Positions 47,311-59,994 of a stretch of DNA of 64,000 bases are shown in pieces (the first letter of the stretch is position 1; each line of letters begins with the position of its first letter). The notes beneath the pieces are model-generated. The model saw nothing but the letters and a program-made list of their open reading frames with translations. It was not told where the DNA came from and did not search any database. The stretch lies in NCBI GenBank assembly GCA_963575645.1, contig OY754470.1, positions 3,472,001-3,536,000 on the forward strand. Reading direction: 5' to 3'. The translations under genes and the position numbers were made by a program. This DNA is from Xanthostigma xanthostigma. Taxonomy: Eukaryota > Arthropoda > Insecta > Raphidioptera > Raphidiidae.

Positions 47311-50300
47311 ATGAATAAATTACTCGGTATATTTTTAATTGCAAACGCGTTTGCAACAATAAATGGCTTTCCGCCCACTGGTTTTCAAAGTGTATACGAG
47401 CCTGTACCCCTGTATAAATCTGAAGTGGGTCCAGTAACTAGACTGACCCCTGAAGAAGGACAAAAGTATCGCTTGCCAACTAATGTGGTTCCAGAGGAAT
47501 ATACAGTGGAACTTACACCCTATATCGAGGAAAACAAATTTACCTTTGATGGAAAAGTAAAAATCACAATAAATGTTAAAGAAAAAACAAAGAAAATAAA
47601 TCTTCACTATCGAGATTTGACTATCAAAGATGTGGGAGTAAGTGATGATAAATCATTGTTAAAATCAGAATATGATTTAACAAAAAATGATTTCGAATTT
47701 ATGACAATAACTATAACCGATGCCGAACTTGAAGTTGGAAAGAAATACTTCGTGATTATAAATTACGAAGGAAATTTAAACAGTCAAAATGCCGGCTTCT
47801 ACAGAAGTTCATATTTGAATAAAAAAGGTGAACGAGTTTGGTTAGCGACCACTCAATTCGAATCTACCGATGCAAGAAGAGCGTTTCCTTGCTTCGACGA
47901 ACCGGCATTTAAAGCCAAATTTAATATAATTATCAATCGAGACAAGAAATATATGAGCCGGTCAAATATGCCGCTTAAAGGGCCGACGGAAACCAGGGAG
48001 TAAGTACTAAAATTGTTATTTAATTTTAAGATGGATTTTTATCCAAGCATCATTCATCAAAATAGACCAGTTATTCTCAAGTCGCGTCTAAAGAAGTTTT
48101 TTTTTATAGAACTTCAACTCTTAGCTAAAATTTTGTCCTAGTAAATCTTTGGTTAGTCTTGAACTTTTTGAAGAAATAAAATTGAAAACACTTTTACGTG
48201 GCTTTATTGTCGTAACATTTTTTTTTTAATTCAGAGATGGGCTCGAAAAAGATACTTTTGAAACAACGATACCGATGTCAACATACCTCGTTGCTTTTGT
48301 CGTTTCCGACTTTAAAAGACTGGAAAACAAAGCCAAAGATCACACCGTATTTGCAAATGAAAATCTCATTGAGCACGCCGGTTACACTTTGGAAATAGCT
48401 GAAAAGACGCTCAAGGCCATCGAAGAGTTTGTTAGCATAGACTTCCATTTGCCCAAAATTGACGAGTTTGCTATTCCTGATTTTGCCGCTGGAGCTATGG
48501 AAAACTGGGGTCTCGTCACTTACAGGTCAGTTTCTCATTTACTTTATTTAAATATATTGCTTTTTGGCTACTACGCCTATATGATCAAAATAAAAATATC
48601 AGAATTTTTATTCGTAATTTAAAACAGTTCTTAAATTCATTTAAATATTTTTTCAGGCAATTGCAGTTGATCTTTGACCCAGCTGTTTCGACTGTGCAAA
48701 ATAGACAGTCAATAACGACAACGATTGCTCACGAACATGGCCACCAATGGTTTGGAAATCAAGTCAGTCCAAAATGGTGGGACTATATCTGGTTGAACGA
48801 AGGTTTTGCTACGTATTTCGAATATTACGCAGCGTCAATTGTTAGTATAAAAACATTCGAATGAAATTTTCATAATTTTATACATTAAATACAGCCAATT
48901 CTCGAATAGTAGATCCTCTGTAAATGAACACAAATAAATTAATTTTTGTTAGATATAAAAAAAACCTTTAACTAAAAACTGTAAAAAAATTCGGCACATT
49001 TTTGTTGTATCATAATTTTAAATTTGTTTATGATTAAGGCCGAACCAGATTGGAAGCTGATGGACCAATTTGTTATTAAAGCTGTACACGGAGCTTTGAG
49101 TGCCGACGGTTCAGAAACCACCCGACCGATGTCTAATAAAGTTTACACACCTAACGAAATCGCAGGAAACTTTGATTCTATTGCATACAGCAAAGGTAAT
49201 AATTACTCAAACGTTATATTAAATTTTACAAATCTTCTTGGTTTTTGGACGTGTTGGCTGTCTTTCAATGGTATTTCGGCATTATCAAAGGCAGTGTGGC
49301 AGCGGGCCCACAAGTGTGTCGGTGACTGGTGTCTAGCCGTAAGAATGTTTTCTGCTCGGTCGCAGTTCTACTACGACCGAAAAGAGAACACACTGGCTCT
49401 TAGTCATCGCTTACCGGTGAGCCACCAAGGAAGACAGTTCATCAACTGCTACACCGCCTTTGATAATGTCTACCGCAGGTAGAAATTAACATTGGACCAT
49501 AAGCCCGGAAATCGAGATAATTTGGAACAACTTGGATTAACTTATTTCATCATTGATTTCAGCTGGCTCCGTTATAAGAATGATTGAACATGTTTTGACA
49601 ACTCCGGTGTTCAAAAGAGGTCTTAATCTATATTTGAATGAGAAGTAAGTGTTGTGTACATTATTTTATTTATGGGTTGAAAACAAACGTTGAGCCCTAA
49701 ACCACTGCCACATTTAACAGAATTGTTTCAAACTCGAAATTTAATCCTACAGAAAACATTAAAATCAGTCCCTAATATTTTTACAAAATCGGACAAGACT
49801 TACAAAAATTTATGCAAACATGAATTTTGATTTAGTCCAGCTACACATAACAGAATTTTAAAATTAAGAAAAACATCATTTTAAAGGGTTTAATTTTCAA
49901 AAACAGTATTTTTTCGACTAGGTTTTGTATTACGTATCACGTTGTTTACTTTTTATTTGGACCAAAAAAAAATGATTTAGAATCGTTAATTCACGGCGAT
50001 TTACATTTACAGAAACTTAGATGCAGCTGAACCTTTAGATCTTTGGAAAAATTTCGAAAAAGCAATCAAGGAACTTGGCGTAAACATTAATTTGGGAGAT
50101 TTAAGTTTCACTGAATTTGCCGAAACATGGAACACAAAAGCCGGTGCTCCAGTCGTTAAGGTTGAAGTGGATAAAAAAACTAAGGAACTAACTCTTTCGC
50201 AAGTGAGAATATTGTCTTAAAATCTATTTAAATTTTTAAAATAAAATGTACAGCTCGAAGTAAAAACAGACGTGTTGCACCCTTTAATAAATATTTTTAT

Positions 50301-53300
50301 TTATATTTAAAAACAATTTGTTGCCTCACAATATTTTTTACAACGAAGGAAGGTGAACATATTTGTGTCACACTTTAAAAACATATAGATACCTACAAAA
50401 AAGAAATTTAAAAATGGCTAAATTAAAATAAAAATGATTTTGGTGGATTTGTAATCATTTTTGTTGAGTGGTTCGCTGCACGTCGCGGACCCCTCTGACA
50501 CTGAAAGTCCCCGACTTTTTGTGAGTGACGTCACTGATTTTTGAATATTATATAAATGTCTTCTTGTACTGATACAACGTTTATTTATTTAGCAACGCTA
50601 CTTTACAAATAAAATCGACAAAACCGTTTCTGATTGGGCAATACCAATAAATTATGCAGTGAAAGCTGATGACTTTAAAACTACACAACCAACCGACTGG
50701 CTGCACAAAGGAACTAAAAAAATTACCATTAAAGACAATTTCGATTGGGTTATTGTCAATAAACAACAAACAGGTATTTAATTTACCTTAATTTTATTGT
50801 GTTACCGATATTGTGCGAAATCAGTCAATCTTCGAAATGCCTAGTTAATGTATCTACAAGATGTCCAAATCGATAGGCAACTTACAGACTGCCGTCTCTT
50901 AAGAGTGTAGACAGATTAATTGACAAGTTTTAGACAATTTGCAAACCGCTATCTCCTCACTTTGACAAGTAATTTGGTCAAAATCTGTTTGTCGTTTTTT
51001 ACTATGTCAGTATTTTAATTGTACCTTTTTACAACAAAAAAATGAACACATTTCTAAGAATCCCATTGTTGGGGTCTTTATAATGACGTGTTGTTTCGCT
51101 ATTGAGAGTGGTTGTTACGCTATGTGTGTTTCAATATAACAATGTAAATCAAACAAACCTTAGCAATTTTTACGTTTAAAGGAGTTTTCCATTAAATAGA
51201 AGTTCGCTATATAGAGTTTACTCTGTAATTATAACTATTGATTTCGTCTGGACTTTTGAAAATAATTGAGCATGTCATAAACATTTTTGCGTGTAAAACG
51301 TTTGCGCACCGATTTACCGAAAATAATTTTGATAAATCCTAGGTTATTACCGTGTGAATTATGACGATAACAACTGGAAACAACTTGCTACACATCTGAG
51401 CTCGGAAAAACGCGAGGAAATCCATTCCGTTAACAGGGCACAGCTTGTGGACGATGCTCTGAATCTGGCTCGTTCTGGACGACTGTCTTACGATCTGGCA
51501 TTTGACGTACTTGGCTTTTTGGCGAAAGAACTCGACTACCTGGTTTGGGTTCCTGCTGTTAACGGATTCGCATTCCTTGACGTCAAACTTACCGCTCTCG
51601 GCAACTACAAAGACTACAGGGTAAAGTTTTATGTTATATTATTTCTAATTTTTTACAGGAACAAGAAGATGGACGTTGTGTTTTAAAGTGGTTTTGCAAT
51701 ACAGTGGAGCTGAAGGTGTTGTTGCTACTGAGCGGGGCACAGTCCCGTAAGGCAAAGCCAAAGGCTCCGCTACCGTGAAGCAAGACTGTAATACGGTGGA
51801 GTCTCACTACTGTTGTCTTTTGACTTGTTAACAACGAGTATATATCTTGATTTCAGACTTATTCAAGTAATCTAATCGATGCTGCTTACAAATCGGTAAA
51901 AGGTTTTAATGTGGGAGAAAAGGATACTCATTTGACCCGACTGACCCGAACAATAGTATTGAAAAGAGCGTGTGACTTGGGTCACGCAGATTGCAGAAAA
52001 GACGCACACGCCCAACTGACAAAGTTTATTGATGATCCTAAAGCTACAGTCTCGCCGGACCTGCAGCAGGCAGTTTACTGCGGCGGCATCAGAACAGCAA
52101 GTCAAGCTGAGTGGGACAAGCTGCATGAAAGATACTCGACAGTTACGGCCGCTAACGAAAAGAGTAGATTAACGGCCGGCTTGGGATGCAGCGAGGATGC
52201 GGCAATTCTGCAAAAGTGAGTTTCAAAATTGTTTTTGGGGAAGTTCTGCACATTTAAAAGTAATCTCAAAACAGGAAACCACTGAAAAAATTCCTACTCG
52301 ACGTACGGTCATCAGATGATAATAACGAGTCACATCTGGGGCAACGTATAGAACGTTTACCCTTCCCCTTTTCTTTATAGCTATAATCTAACAAATTCCA
52401 CATAACCGTTTCCTAATCCTGAAATAATGAAATCGTCAACAAATGCTAGAACCTAAGAAGTTTCACTTCTAATGCACGAGAATCTCACGCATATTTTTTT
52501 CTAGATATGTCAATGCTATACTGGATGGAACGAGTAAAATCGAAGAAAAATATCTTGCTCTTAGTCAAGTTACGGACAGTGGACCAATCGGAGTACAAAT
52601 TATTTTAGATTCTCTTGTCAAAGACTACGAGAAATACGAATTGTGAGTGTATTTAACACTTATATTTTGATTTATCGTTTGTGTTCTTCAATTTTTATCT
52701 CGATTTTGTTTTGCTTTTTAGAGCACTTGAGAAAAACCAACCCGGATTTTTAATAGCAACCGTAGCTCAAAAACTAGTCACCAAAGAACAGAAAGACAAG
52801 GTAAGTACTTAGAGCACTTATGAGATCTGACGTTTTACTTTTGATGTATAAACAGATCTTTATAGTCCAAGAGCTATCGAACATTTTTGGGTGTGTATTT
52901 GAGGCACTCTGAAAATTAACACTTCTTTTGTAATGCCTGACCTCAAAATCGAAGACCTGGCTGAAGAGTAGTGGGGCCTAGCAGACCCTTGAATTTTTAA
53001 CTTTGTTGACTGGGCAAAATTTAGATACAGGCTGAAATTTAGTTACAGAACAATACTAGTCAGTTGACAGCGAAATTTAGTTACTAGAATTTCGCTTAAA
53101 TTTATGTTTCACATCGGCCAGACCATTTTTTTTTTCATGTTAATCTGGGAACATATTTTTTGCAGCTTGAAAGTTTAAAGAAGAGTTATCCCCAAACAGC
53201 AACAGTGGTAGATGCATCGTTGCTTATAGTTGAAGCCAACATCGAATGGAACAATAAAAATTTGGAAACAATCGAAAAAAAGATCAAGGAAATAGTAAAC

Positions 53301-53471
53301 AGTCCAACGACTACATCCCAAAAGCCGACTACATCCCAAAAGCCGACTACATCCCAAAAGCCAACTACGAGTCCAACACCAGAAACAACTACGCCTGGTG
53401 GTGTAGCAGCGAACTTCGCTAGTTTGAAGGTTTTGTTTGTTGTCTTTGGCTTCACATATTTATTCCGATAG
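47311..53471 (+). CDS. Aminopeptidase N, M1 family, GPI-anchor type (complete, 12 coding exons)
   Basis: Zinc metallopeptidase removing N-terminal residues from peptides, expected on the midgut brush border. Coding exons: 47311-47999, 48235-48525, 48657-48840, 49039-49195, 49563-49644, 50013-50202, 50593-50773, 51343-51620, 51857-52215, 52505-52642, 52722-52800, 53166-53471. All introns are GT-AG and phases agree, giving 977 residues, a normal family length. A signal peptide covers about residues 1-19 (ending ATING). The M1 N-terminal domain starts near YRLP (53). GAMEN is at 316-320, the zinc site HEHGH at 352-356 with the third ligand Glu375 in NEGF, and the catalytic Tyr is 438 (SIAYSK). 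An ERAP1-like C-terminal domain follows. The last exon encodes three TTSQKP repeats, a Thr/Pro stalk (about 922-955) and a hydrophobic tail, as in a GPI signal. I chose this ATG because a splice acceptor lies just upstream (47308-47309). HEHGH replaces the usual HELAH but keeps both His and the Glu. The class within lepidopteran APNs is not assigned. Confidence 0.96.
49230..49520 (+). mobile_element. Penelope-like 3' fragment inside APN intron 5
   Basis: It contains ctacgaccgaaaagagaaca, then the tail ctttgataatgtctaccgca and accataagcccggaaa, matching 41,480-41,670. It lies wholly within the intron 49,196-49,562 (fifth counting the 5' UTR intron) and does not touch the splice sites. Confidence 0.65.
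53050..53130 (+). repeat. Dispersed repeat U, copy 5, in the last APN intron
   Basis: Short piece with ttagttactagaatttcgc and tttcacatcggcca, just before the acceptor of the final coding exon. It leaves the splice site intact. Confidence 0.5.
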
Positions 53472-53723
53472 AAGTGCATGGATTTATGTAATGCATGCTT
53501 GCTCAAGTCGTCTTCCATATATATTTTTTTCACTAAAACAGAAAAAAGTGAACGCTTTAAAAAAACAGATTTTTATATTTTAGTAATTTATTATTGATAA
53601 ATATAATATTATAATAATTGTAGAATTTTTCAAAATTACCAGAACAATCATAAAAATATGCTGCCCCAGTGCCATTGCCTATTTTGCTGGTATTCAGAGC
53701 CGACCCTGCGTATATGCAATGTT

Positions 53724-53729
53724 AATAAA
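53724..53729 (+). terminator. Polyadenylation signal AATAAA of the aminopeptidase N gene
   Basis: AATAAA lies 253 bases after the stop codon and is the first canonical signal I noticed downstream. It would give a 3' UTR of roughly 270 bases. Confidence 0.6.
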
Positions 53730-53734
53730 GTGAT

Positions 53735-55149
53735 ATCTTCTGTGATTAAACACAACACTGTATACAGTTCTCTATATTAACAAAAAGAAACTATTTACTT
53801 ATTTATTTCAATTTTTAAAAAGCTTCATTGTCTGTATTTTATTGTTAGACATGGCTCTTGAGCCATGATTCATGATGATAAAAGAAAATTGTAACAAATG
53901 CAGATACTTAATGATAATAATAAAATGTCGACATTTTAGTTAAAATACATTTTTTTACCTAATCACTACCAAAACCGTTATTTATCTCAGTAAGTAATTA
54001 TAAAATTCAAAATTAATATGATCAAAACTTATATAATTCGCGAATGTTTAAAAATTGACATTCGTTACATCACTACCGTATAGTACTATAAAAACCGGCT
54101 GTAGAACATTACGCTAAGGTGGCGTGAAGGTCGTAGGTTCGATCCTGGCGATCGGGATCATTATTATTTATGAAAAGAAGACAAAGAACTTGGCGTAGTT
54201 AAAGAATTAAAAATAATAATGTAAAAACTGTGAATTTTTTTTCTGATTGATATTGTAATTTCCTGCGATTTTCAGAATTTCTTTCAAGTTTTCACTTTTA
54301 TTGCAGTTCTTTACGATTAATTCAAACTTTATTAGTAGGTATTTTATGGCATCGCAACATAAAGCTGGCCATAGACAATCAAACATACTTTATCATTGTG
54401 ATTGCGCAATAGTCAATTTTGAAATCATATTACTTGTACAAATACATTTTAGCATAGTGGAACCTTGATGACTCAAATATCAGTTACATAAAAATATCTA
54501 TAAATCTGAAATCCTGAAACTTCCTTTGCTTAAAATATATACCTCTTGAACGAATAGTTGTGCATTATCAGGTAAAACATGTATCTCTACAATATTTGCA
54601 CTTAAACCTTTTACGACGCTTTCCTCAACATTTATCAACATTTTTGGCGTGATTTTATTTAGTTCCTATATTGGCCCGGTTGCAAATATACGCCAGCAAA
54701 AAAACAATAAATTTAAATTTGTATCTTTTACAAATAAAAATGGTTACTGTGAGTCATCATTAGAAAATAGACATATCCTATCGCGGACTTTTCTGTAGAT
54801 CTTTTTAAGACCTACAATTCTGTACTACGTTAATTTGATGTATCGCTTATGGTTTAGACAGCGTATGCGCCTAAAAGCATCTTTTTACGATTTGTTTACA
54901 AAACATCGAGAATTCTCTACTACCTACCTTTAAATTCAATATGAATGTACTATACACATAAACCTTCCGGAAGAAATTCTTTAAATGATGATGAAAACAG
55001 CATCAAAATCTATTGTGTAGCTTAGAAGAACTAAGCGAACAAACAGACAGACGCGGATGAGGACTTTGTTTTATACTATTTAGAGATTGGAGAAGAGATA
55101 TAGCTACTGTGGAAGGTTGTTTAAGCTGCTCATTTATCTCTATTTTTTC
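53735..55149. other. Spacer between the APN genes, no gene seen
   Basis: AT-rich, with the tRNA-like scrap at 54,090. No aminopeptidase exon remnants noticed. Confidence 0.45.
54090..54165 (+). other. Degraded tRNA-like fragment
   Basis: A T-arm-like GTAGGTTCGATCCTGGC (about 54,134-54,150) matches a B box. The upstream A-box half is not convincing. It is probably the remains of a SINE head. Confidence 0.35.
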
Positions 55150-55460
55150 TTTGTTTTTTGTCTGCTCCGTTTCAAGGGCAAGAAAAATTACTATACCAGA
55201 AGCTTCAGTCGTTCAGGTATCAAAATGGGATTAATCTTGCGAAAAATGATTGCCTTGTCTGTGCAAAATGACACCTCGATCGAAAATATAAAAAATAATT
55301 AATACTTATTTAGTTTCTAACTAAATAAGTATTAATTATTTTTTATATTTTTAGATCCATTCTGAAGAAGAGCCAAATCGGGATCGAAACGTTAATGTAT
55401 TAATTATATTTTGTTAATATATTGTCTGAAAAATTGGTCGATAATTTTATTTATTGAAGA
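55150..55460. repeat. Dispersed repeat with internal palindrome
   Basis: 55,290-55,350 is a palindrome (aattaatacttatttagttt and its inverse). The stretch gggatcgaaacgtta and attggtcgataattttattt recurs inverted at 63,860-63,965. Confidence 0.6.
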
Positions 55461-55879
55461 GTTCTAATCAGACGTTAATCAAAGATTTGAATATTGTATC
55501 GAGTACGTTTGAGTGTGTGTGGGCCGCTGTAGTGTTTGTCGAGCGATAGAGCGGCACAAAGAGTGTTCCAATGATGACACACGCCATCGAAACAACATTT
55601 AATCAAGGTGCGGATAAAAGGGCGCTAACTAAGGGCACGTGTGTGCGTGTGTGTCTGTGACGGTTAACTGTTATTGCCTTGTATTTTGAGACTGTCAAAG
55701 CAACCCTGATCACAGCCACCACACACAGATTCTCTCACTCCCATATATGGGCTCCGATTATCTTAAAAGAATATTTACGGATGATCTGTAATTCGTAGGT
55801 TAACAAAAAGTGGAATTTCGTTTGCAAAATAATTGTAATCAACAATTTAGTCACGTCTTGTTTATCCAAGTGTTTAGGC

Positions 55880-55985
55880 TTTCACGGCCGGTGTTGATCC
55901 AAATCTTCTTGGTTTCCGGGCTTGTATTTCTATTTCTAGAAATACCAATGGACCACGGCATACAAACCCGGAAACTAAGAAGATT
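55880..55985. mobile_element. Inverted pair of Penelope terminal pieces
   Basis: ccaaatcttcttggtttccg and, facing it, cggaaactaagaagatttgg, with ccaatggaccacggcata between. This is a short palindrome made of two oppositely oriented element ends. Confidence 0.55.
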
Positions 55986-56845
55986 TGGACTTCTTGTTTA
56001 TTATTCGATGTACATTTCAAAAATTTGACTGTCATATTCCGTTAAAACTAAACTATAGGTAATTGTTTGTTTTACAATTTCTCGATTTATTAAAAAATCT
56101 GGTATATCATGATTTCCTGACAGTTTACATAGTATTTCGTCTGGTATAATATCGTGCAAAAATTGATTTTGTCGGTTTGCACCGGCTTCACACGAGTATG
56201 GCTTGACCGATTTTGATTAAATTTGACCACAGAGCTACTCAAAAGAAGCGGAACTGCTTTGTGTTTGAAATTACTAATCGGTTATTGACTCATTAGCGAG
56301 GCAGCTCCGCACAGAAAGCTACATATTAGTGATCAAAAATTAATATTCCCATCAACAGAACCTTGGAGGTTAAAAGTCCTGATTTTAAACCGAAACCCGG
56401 ATGGAGTTCAGTCAAAAACACTTAAAAGTCGCTTGAAGTCCAGATTTATCAGATCAGATGGCAAACATTGGTACGACTAGAAAAAGAGCGAAGTTAAATT
56501 AGTTAATATGAGTGTAATGGGAGTTTATAACAGGCCTGTATGTATTAGTATAGGAGCGGGCTGCATTTGCATTTAATTGATGTTGCTGACGAACGGACAC
56601 ATAGATGTGATCAATAGAGGGCCGCCACTTGATTCGGGGCTTTGTTTCGAACGGTAAACAAACATAATATGGCCCTGAACTATCACACTGTACAGCTTAA
56701 CTGTTAGCATTGATTAAATGACTTAGAGATTTTTAATAGAAAATACTAAAAAACATTTCTCAATATAACTTGTCCGCTAAAACATGATCACTACTGAACG
56801 GATTTGAATGCAGTTTTTACCATTTATTAGTTTTTTTTACATTTT

Positions 56846-57650
56846 AGAAATCTTCGTTTTTTCTCTATAAATTCAAATACAATTTTCATAAGATTACATA
56901 AGAAAATATTCGAGAATAACGTCATCAGTTTTTTAATTAAATACACAGTAACAATTATTTTTCATAGCATGTGTAAATTATTAATAATTAATAATTATTA
57001 TTGTGTATTTAATTAATAAATTGATAACGTCATTTTTCGAATATTTTCTCCTGTAACCTTATGAAAATTTTATATAAATTTATAGAGAAAAAAATGGAGA
57101 TTTCGAAATTGCAAAAAATATATAAATGTTGTCATTTGAAAAAAAATGCGTGTACAGTTCCGGTTGAGTTTGAAGTACAAAAATACAAAAAAATATACCT
57201 CAGCAAAAACTATTTAAACTTTTGGTGTATCTATTAGAGCTGTAACAAACCGTATGTATTCGTTACTGAGTAACGGGTACATCGTCTGACTCGAAGTAAT
57301 GAAATCGTTACTTACAAATTCATTTCGTTACTCGCATCTGTCGTATCCATGTCAGTTCGACTCGTTTGATGCGGTTATACGTTATACGAACGAAGTCATA
57401 CCGTATCACGTATGCAACGCGCCTCGATGCGATGGTGCTTGATGCTGTTAGTACACGATTGTTTGTCGTATGAAAAGTAACGAGTAACGTAACGATACGA
57501 AAGTAACGGGTACAGGTTCTTTAAGTAACGAATACATACGAGTACACAATTTTTCGTTACTTTTACAACTCTAGTATTTATAGTAGGATACACGAATTAT
57601 TCATTGTTACCACTTTCGGTAAACACACTGGAAAACTTTTAAACTGTAAT
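56846..57650 (+). repeat. Repeat Z, copy 3, with 260-bp palindrome and nested hAT MITE
   Basis: 56,846-57,105 is a palindrome (arms ttttttctctataaattca / tttatagagaaaaaaatgg, centre in TAATTA-rich DNA). It continues into the Z body, which is interrupted at 57,235-57,573 by the hAT MITE and resumes as ggatacacgaattattcatt. Confidence 0.65.
57235..57573. mobile_element. hAT MITE with GTTACT-rich ends (copy 2), nested in another repeat
   Basis: It belongs to the same family as the element at 31,966, inverted. The flanks are GTATCTAT (57,227-57,234) and GTATTTAT (57,574-57,581), an 8-bp duplication with one mismatch. It sits inside a repeat whose uninterrupted counterpart is at 30,425-30,620. 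Confidence 0.86.
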
Positions 57651-58474
57651 ATAGGTACAACTTAACACGCTAATCTAGCTCTCGTAAAAATTTCGAAAAA
57701 TCTTTGGCGCTTAGTACCGCGTAATGCTTAAAAAATTGATTGATATTATGTTGACATACCATAGCTCGAACTTAGGCCATTTAATGTTGACAGCTATAAT
57801 GCTCAGCAAACATCAATGAGAAAAAGAAGCTAATGAAACATTTTCCAATGTATAATAATTTTATTAATAAATCATTCATCTCAAAAGTCAATGTTTTTTA
57901 TCTAGAAATTTAAACAATGCTGATGCATCGTCGGCTTTGTAGAGCTCCGAGTTGCGGATTTACCTGTCTGAAAATACATCATGTACAGTGACGGAGTAAA
58001 GAAATATTTATGAAAATAATAAAATATATAATACAGTTTGTTTCCATTTAAATTGTCTGACACTTGGTGTTTCTAAAATAAAAAAAAATATCCTTTTTAA
58101 AATTTTAAACTCATTTACATAAGAGCAAAACCAAGCTGATACAATGTTTAAGGGGTACAAAAGAAGAGTTTTACAAAACTACAACTTAAAAAGTTTTAAA
58201 TCATATTTTCGTAAACACGCGGATGCTAATTAAATTTGTTAAATATTCTTCCTTAAAGATATTATCTTTAAGTCATGAGATGAAAATTTTAAGGGTTCTT
58301 ACATTAAATTTTTTGACGAACGGCAATGATATAACATTGTTATAGCCTTATTGCTTTTACATTGTCTTTTTTATGTGAGTCTTTTTTGTGTAGTGTATTT
58401 TATTCAACAAGCTTATTCGAGCTTATTCTAAACCACATGTACCTATGTACTGAAACATTTCTATACATTTACTA

Positions 58475-58625
58475 GTAGCACGATCCGGCTTCGTCCGGAT
58501 GTGTAGATTGCCTATTAATTGTGGACATATTAGGCTGTCGCCGGATTTTTTAATGGAATATAGCCGTATTTACCCGGCGTTGTCCGGGATTAATAGCCCC
58601 GCGTTATTAAGACATAATGAGATGT
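58475..58625 (+). repeat. Dispersed repeat with CTAG start and GC-rich hairpin-like units
   Basis: ctagtagcacgatccggctt, cgtccggatgtgtagattgc and acccggcgttgtccgggatt. The first block resembles the start of the 9.6/15.3-kb segments. Possibly the complement of a Helitron-like end. Confidence 0.4.
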
Positions 58626-58689
58626 AGTCCAAAACCGCCCCACATATTTTATTTCGATATTCGTTGAGTCAAAAGTCTCCGGTTAAAGA

Positions 58690-58975
58690 CATTTGTGCAG
58701 TGCACGCCGCGGTGTATAACTATGATATTATGAAGTATGGTATATAACTATGTCTAGATAATGTTAAATTTAAGTGGAATAGGCAACAATATAACTTTAC
58801 AAAAAGTTTTGAAATCCGACTAAAAACATAAATGGGAAAAAAGGATCGGGTCGGGGCAAAGAACAAGTGGATTTGCCGCGTTTTTCCAAAAAAAGTTAGA
58901 TGAATGTGCCAAGTTTTAATTTGATAAGTTTTTTTATGTTTTACACTATAAATAAATGACTCTTGAGTGAAATTA
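58690..58975 (+). repeat. Dispersed repeat V, copy 2 (diverged)
   Basis: It carries the gcaaagaacaagtggatttg and ttttatgttttacactataa blocks of the family. The leading third is missing or too diverged to match. Confidence 0.55.
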
Positions 58976-59994
58976 CAATTACAAAATATGATAAATATTT
59001 GCGTTATCGATTATTTCGAAATAACAATTAGATTAAATGAGCTGATTCAATCTATTTTTTAAATTAACTCAAACTATTATTATTTTTAATCTTGTCTGGA
59101 TAATCCTTCGCAGTAATTCTCATAGATGAAGGTTTTTTAATAATATAATATAGTATTGTTCACAAAATTTTAAGATAAGATAGCATAAGTTTATAAATAC
59201 ATCTGAAAAAATAATAGCCCAATGAAAATATGTGCTGTGTTCTTTGTACTTGAGTTCGTGCACGATATAGCAGGTAAAATATTAATCAGATTTTTTTGTC
59301 AAATAGTTGGGGTTACGCCACCCTGGGATTTTCAAAAAATCCATTTTTTTAAGGGTATAGATGAATTGTTTATTCCTTTGAGAATATTTTAAGCATTTAA
59401 CTTTTCCAAAATTCAAACTATTACCGAAGTTATAGCAATTATAATAACTAGTTCATTTTAGTCACAGAGCATTCAATCAGTTAGTATTTTCTATTGGGTT
59501 TTTCTCGAAACTACATTTTTCAAAACGGTGTACACGATTTCTCAAGATCTACTCAACCGATTTGGTTAAAATTTATAACAAAGATTTTTTATAATATTAT
59601 CTACAATGTGACGTAGGATTTTTTTGATTGGGCACCATGTTCAAAAGTTATAAATTTTACAAACTCAAAATTTCGATGCAAATACGAGTTTTTTTTTTCG
59701 AACAGCTGTCATTTCCCAAAAAAAAAATGAAATTTTTTTTCCTACGTCACATTGTTGCTATATTTTCCTTTGAAATAACGAAAACATTTTTTTTTTGTTT
59801 CTCACAATACCTACAAGAGAAATCATGTACATCATCATCAAGGATTTTCAAAAGAGGGTCCTACTTATCGGCTCATATCTCCGCCATTTTTTAATTTTTT
59901 TAATCGTCAATATTGCAAACTGTTCATATAACTACTATACAGTTTATATATGTCTAAAATAACGATCAGTTTATATACATACTTGCGCCAAAAA
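58976..59994. other. Spacer, no gene seen
   Basis: AT-rich. A repeat-tail phrase (ctcaaccgatttggttaaaa) lies near 59,555. Confidence 0.4.
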
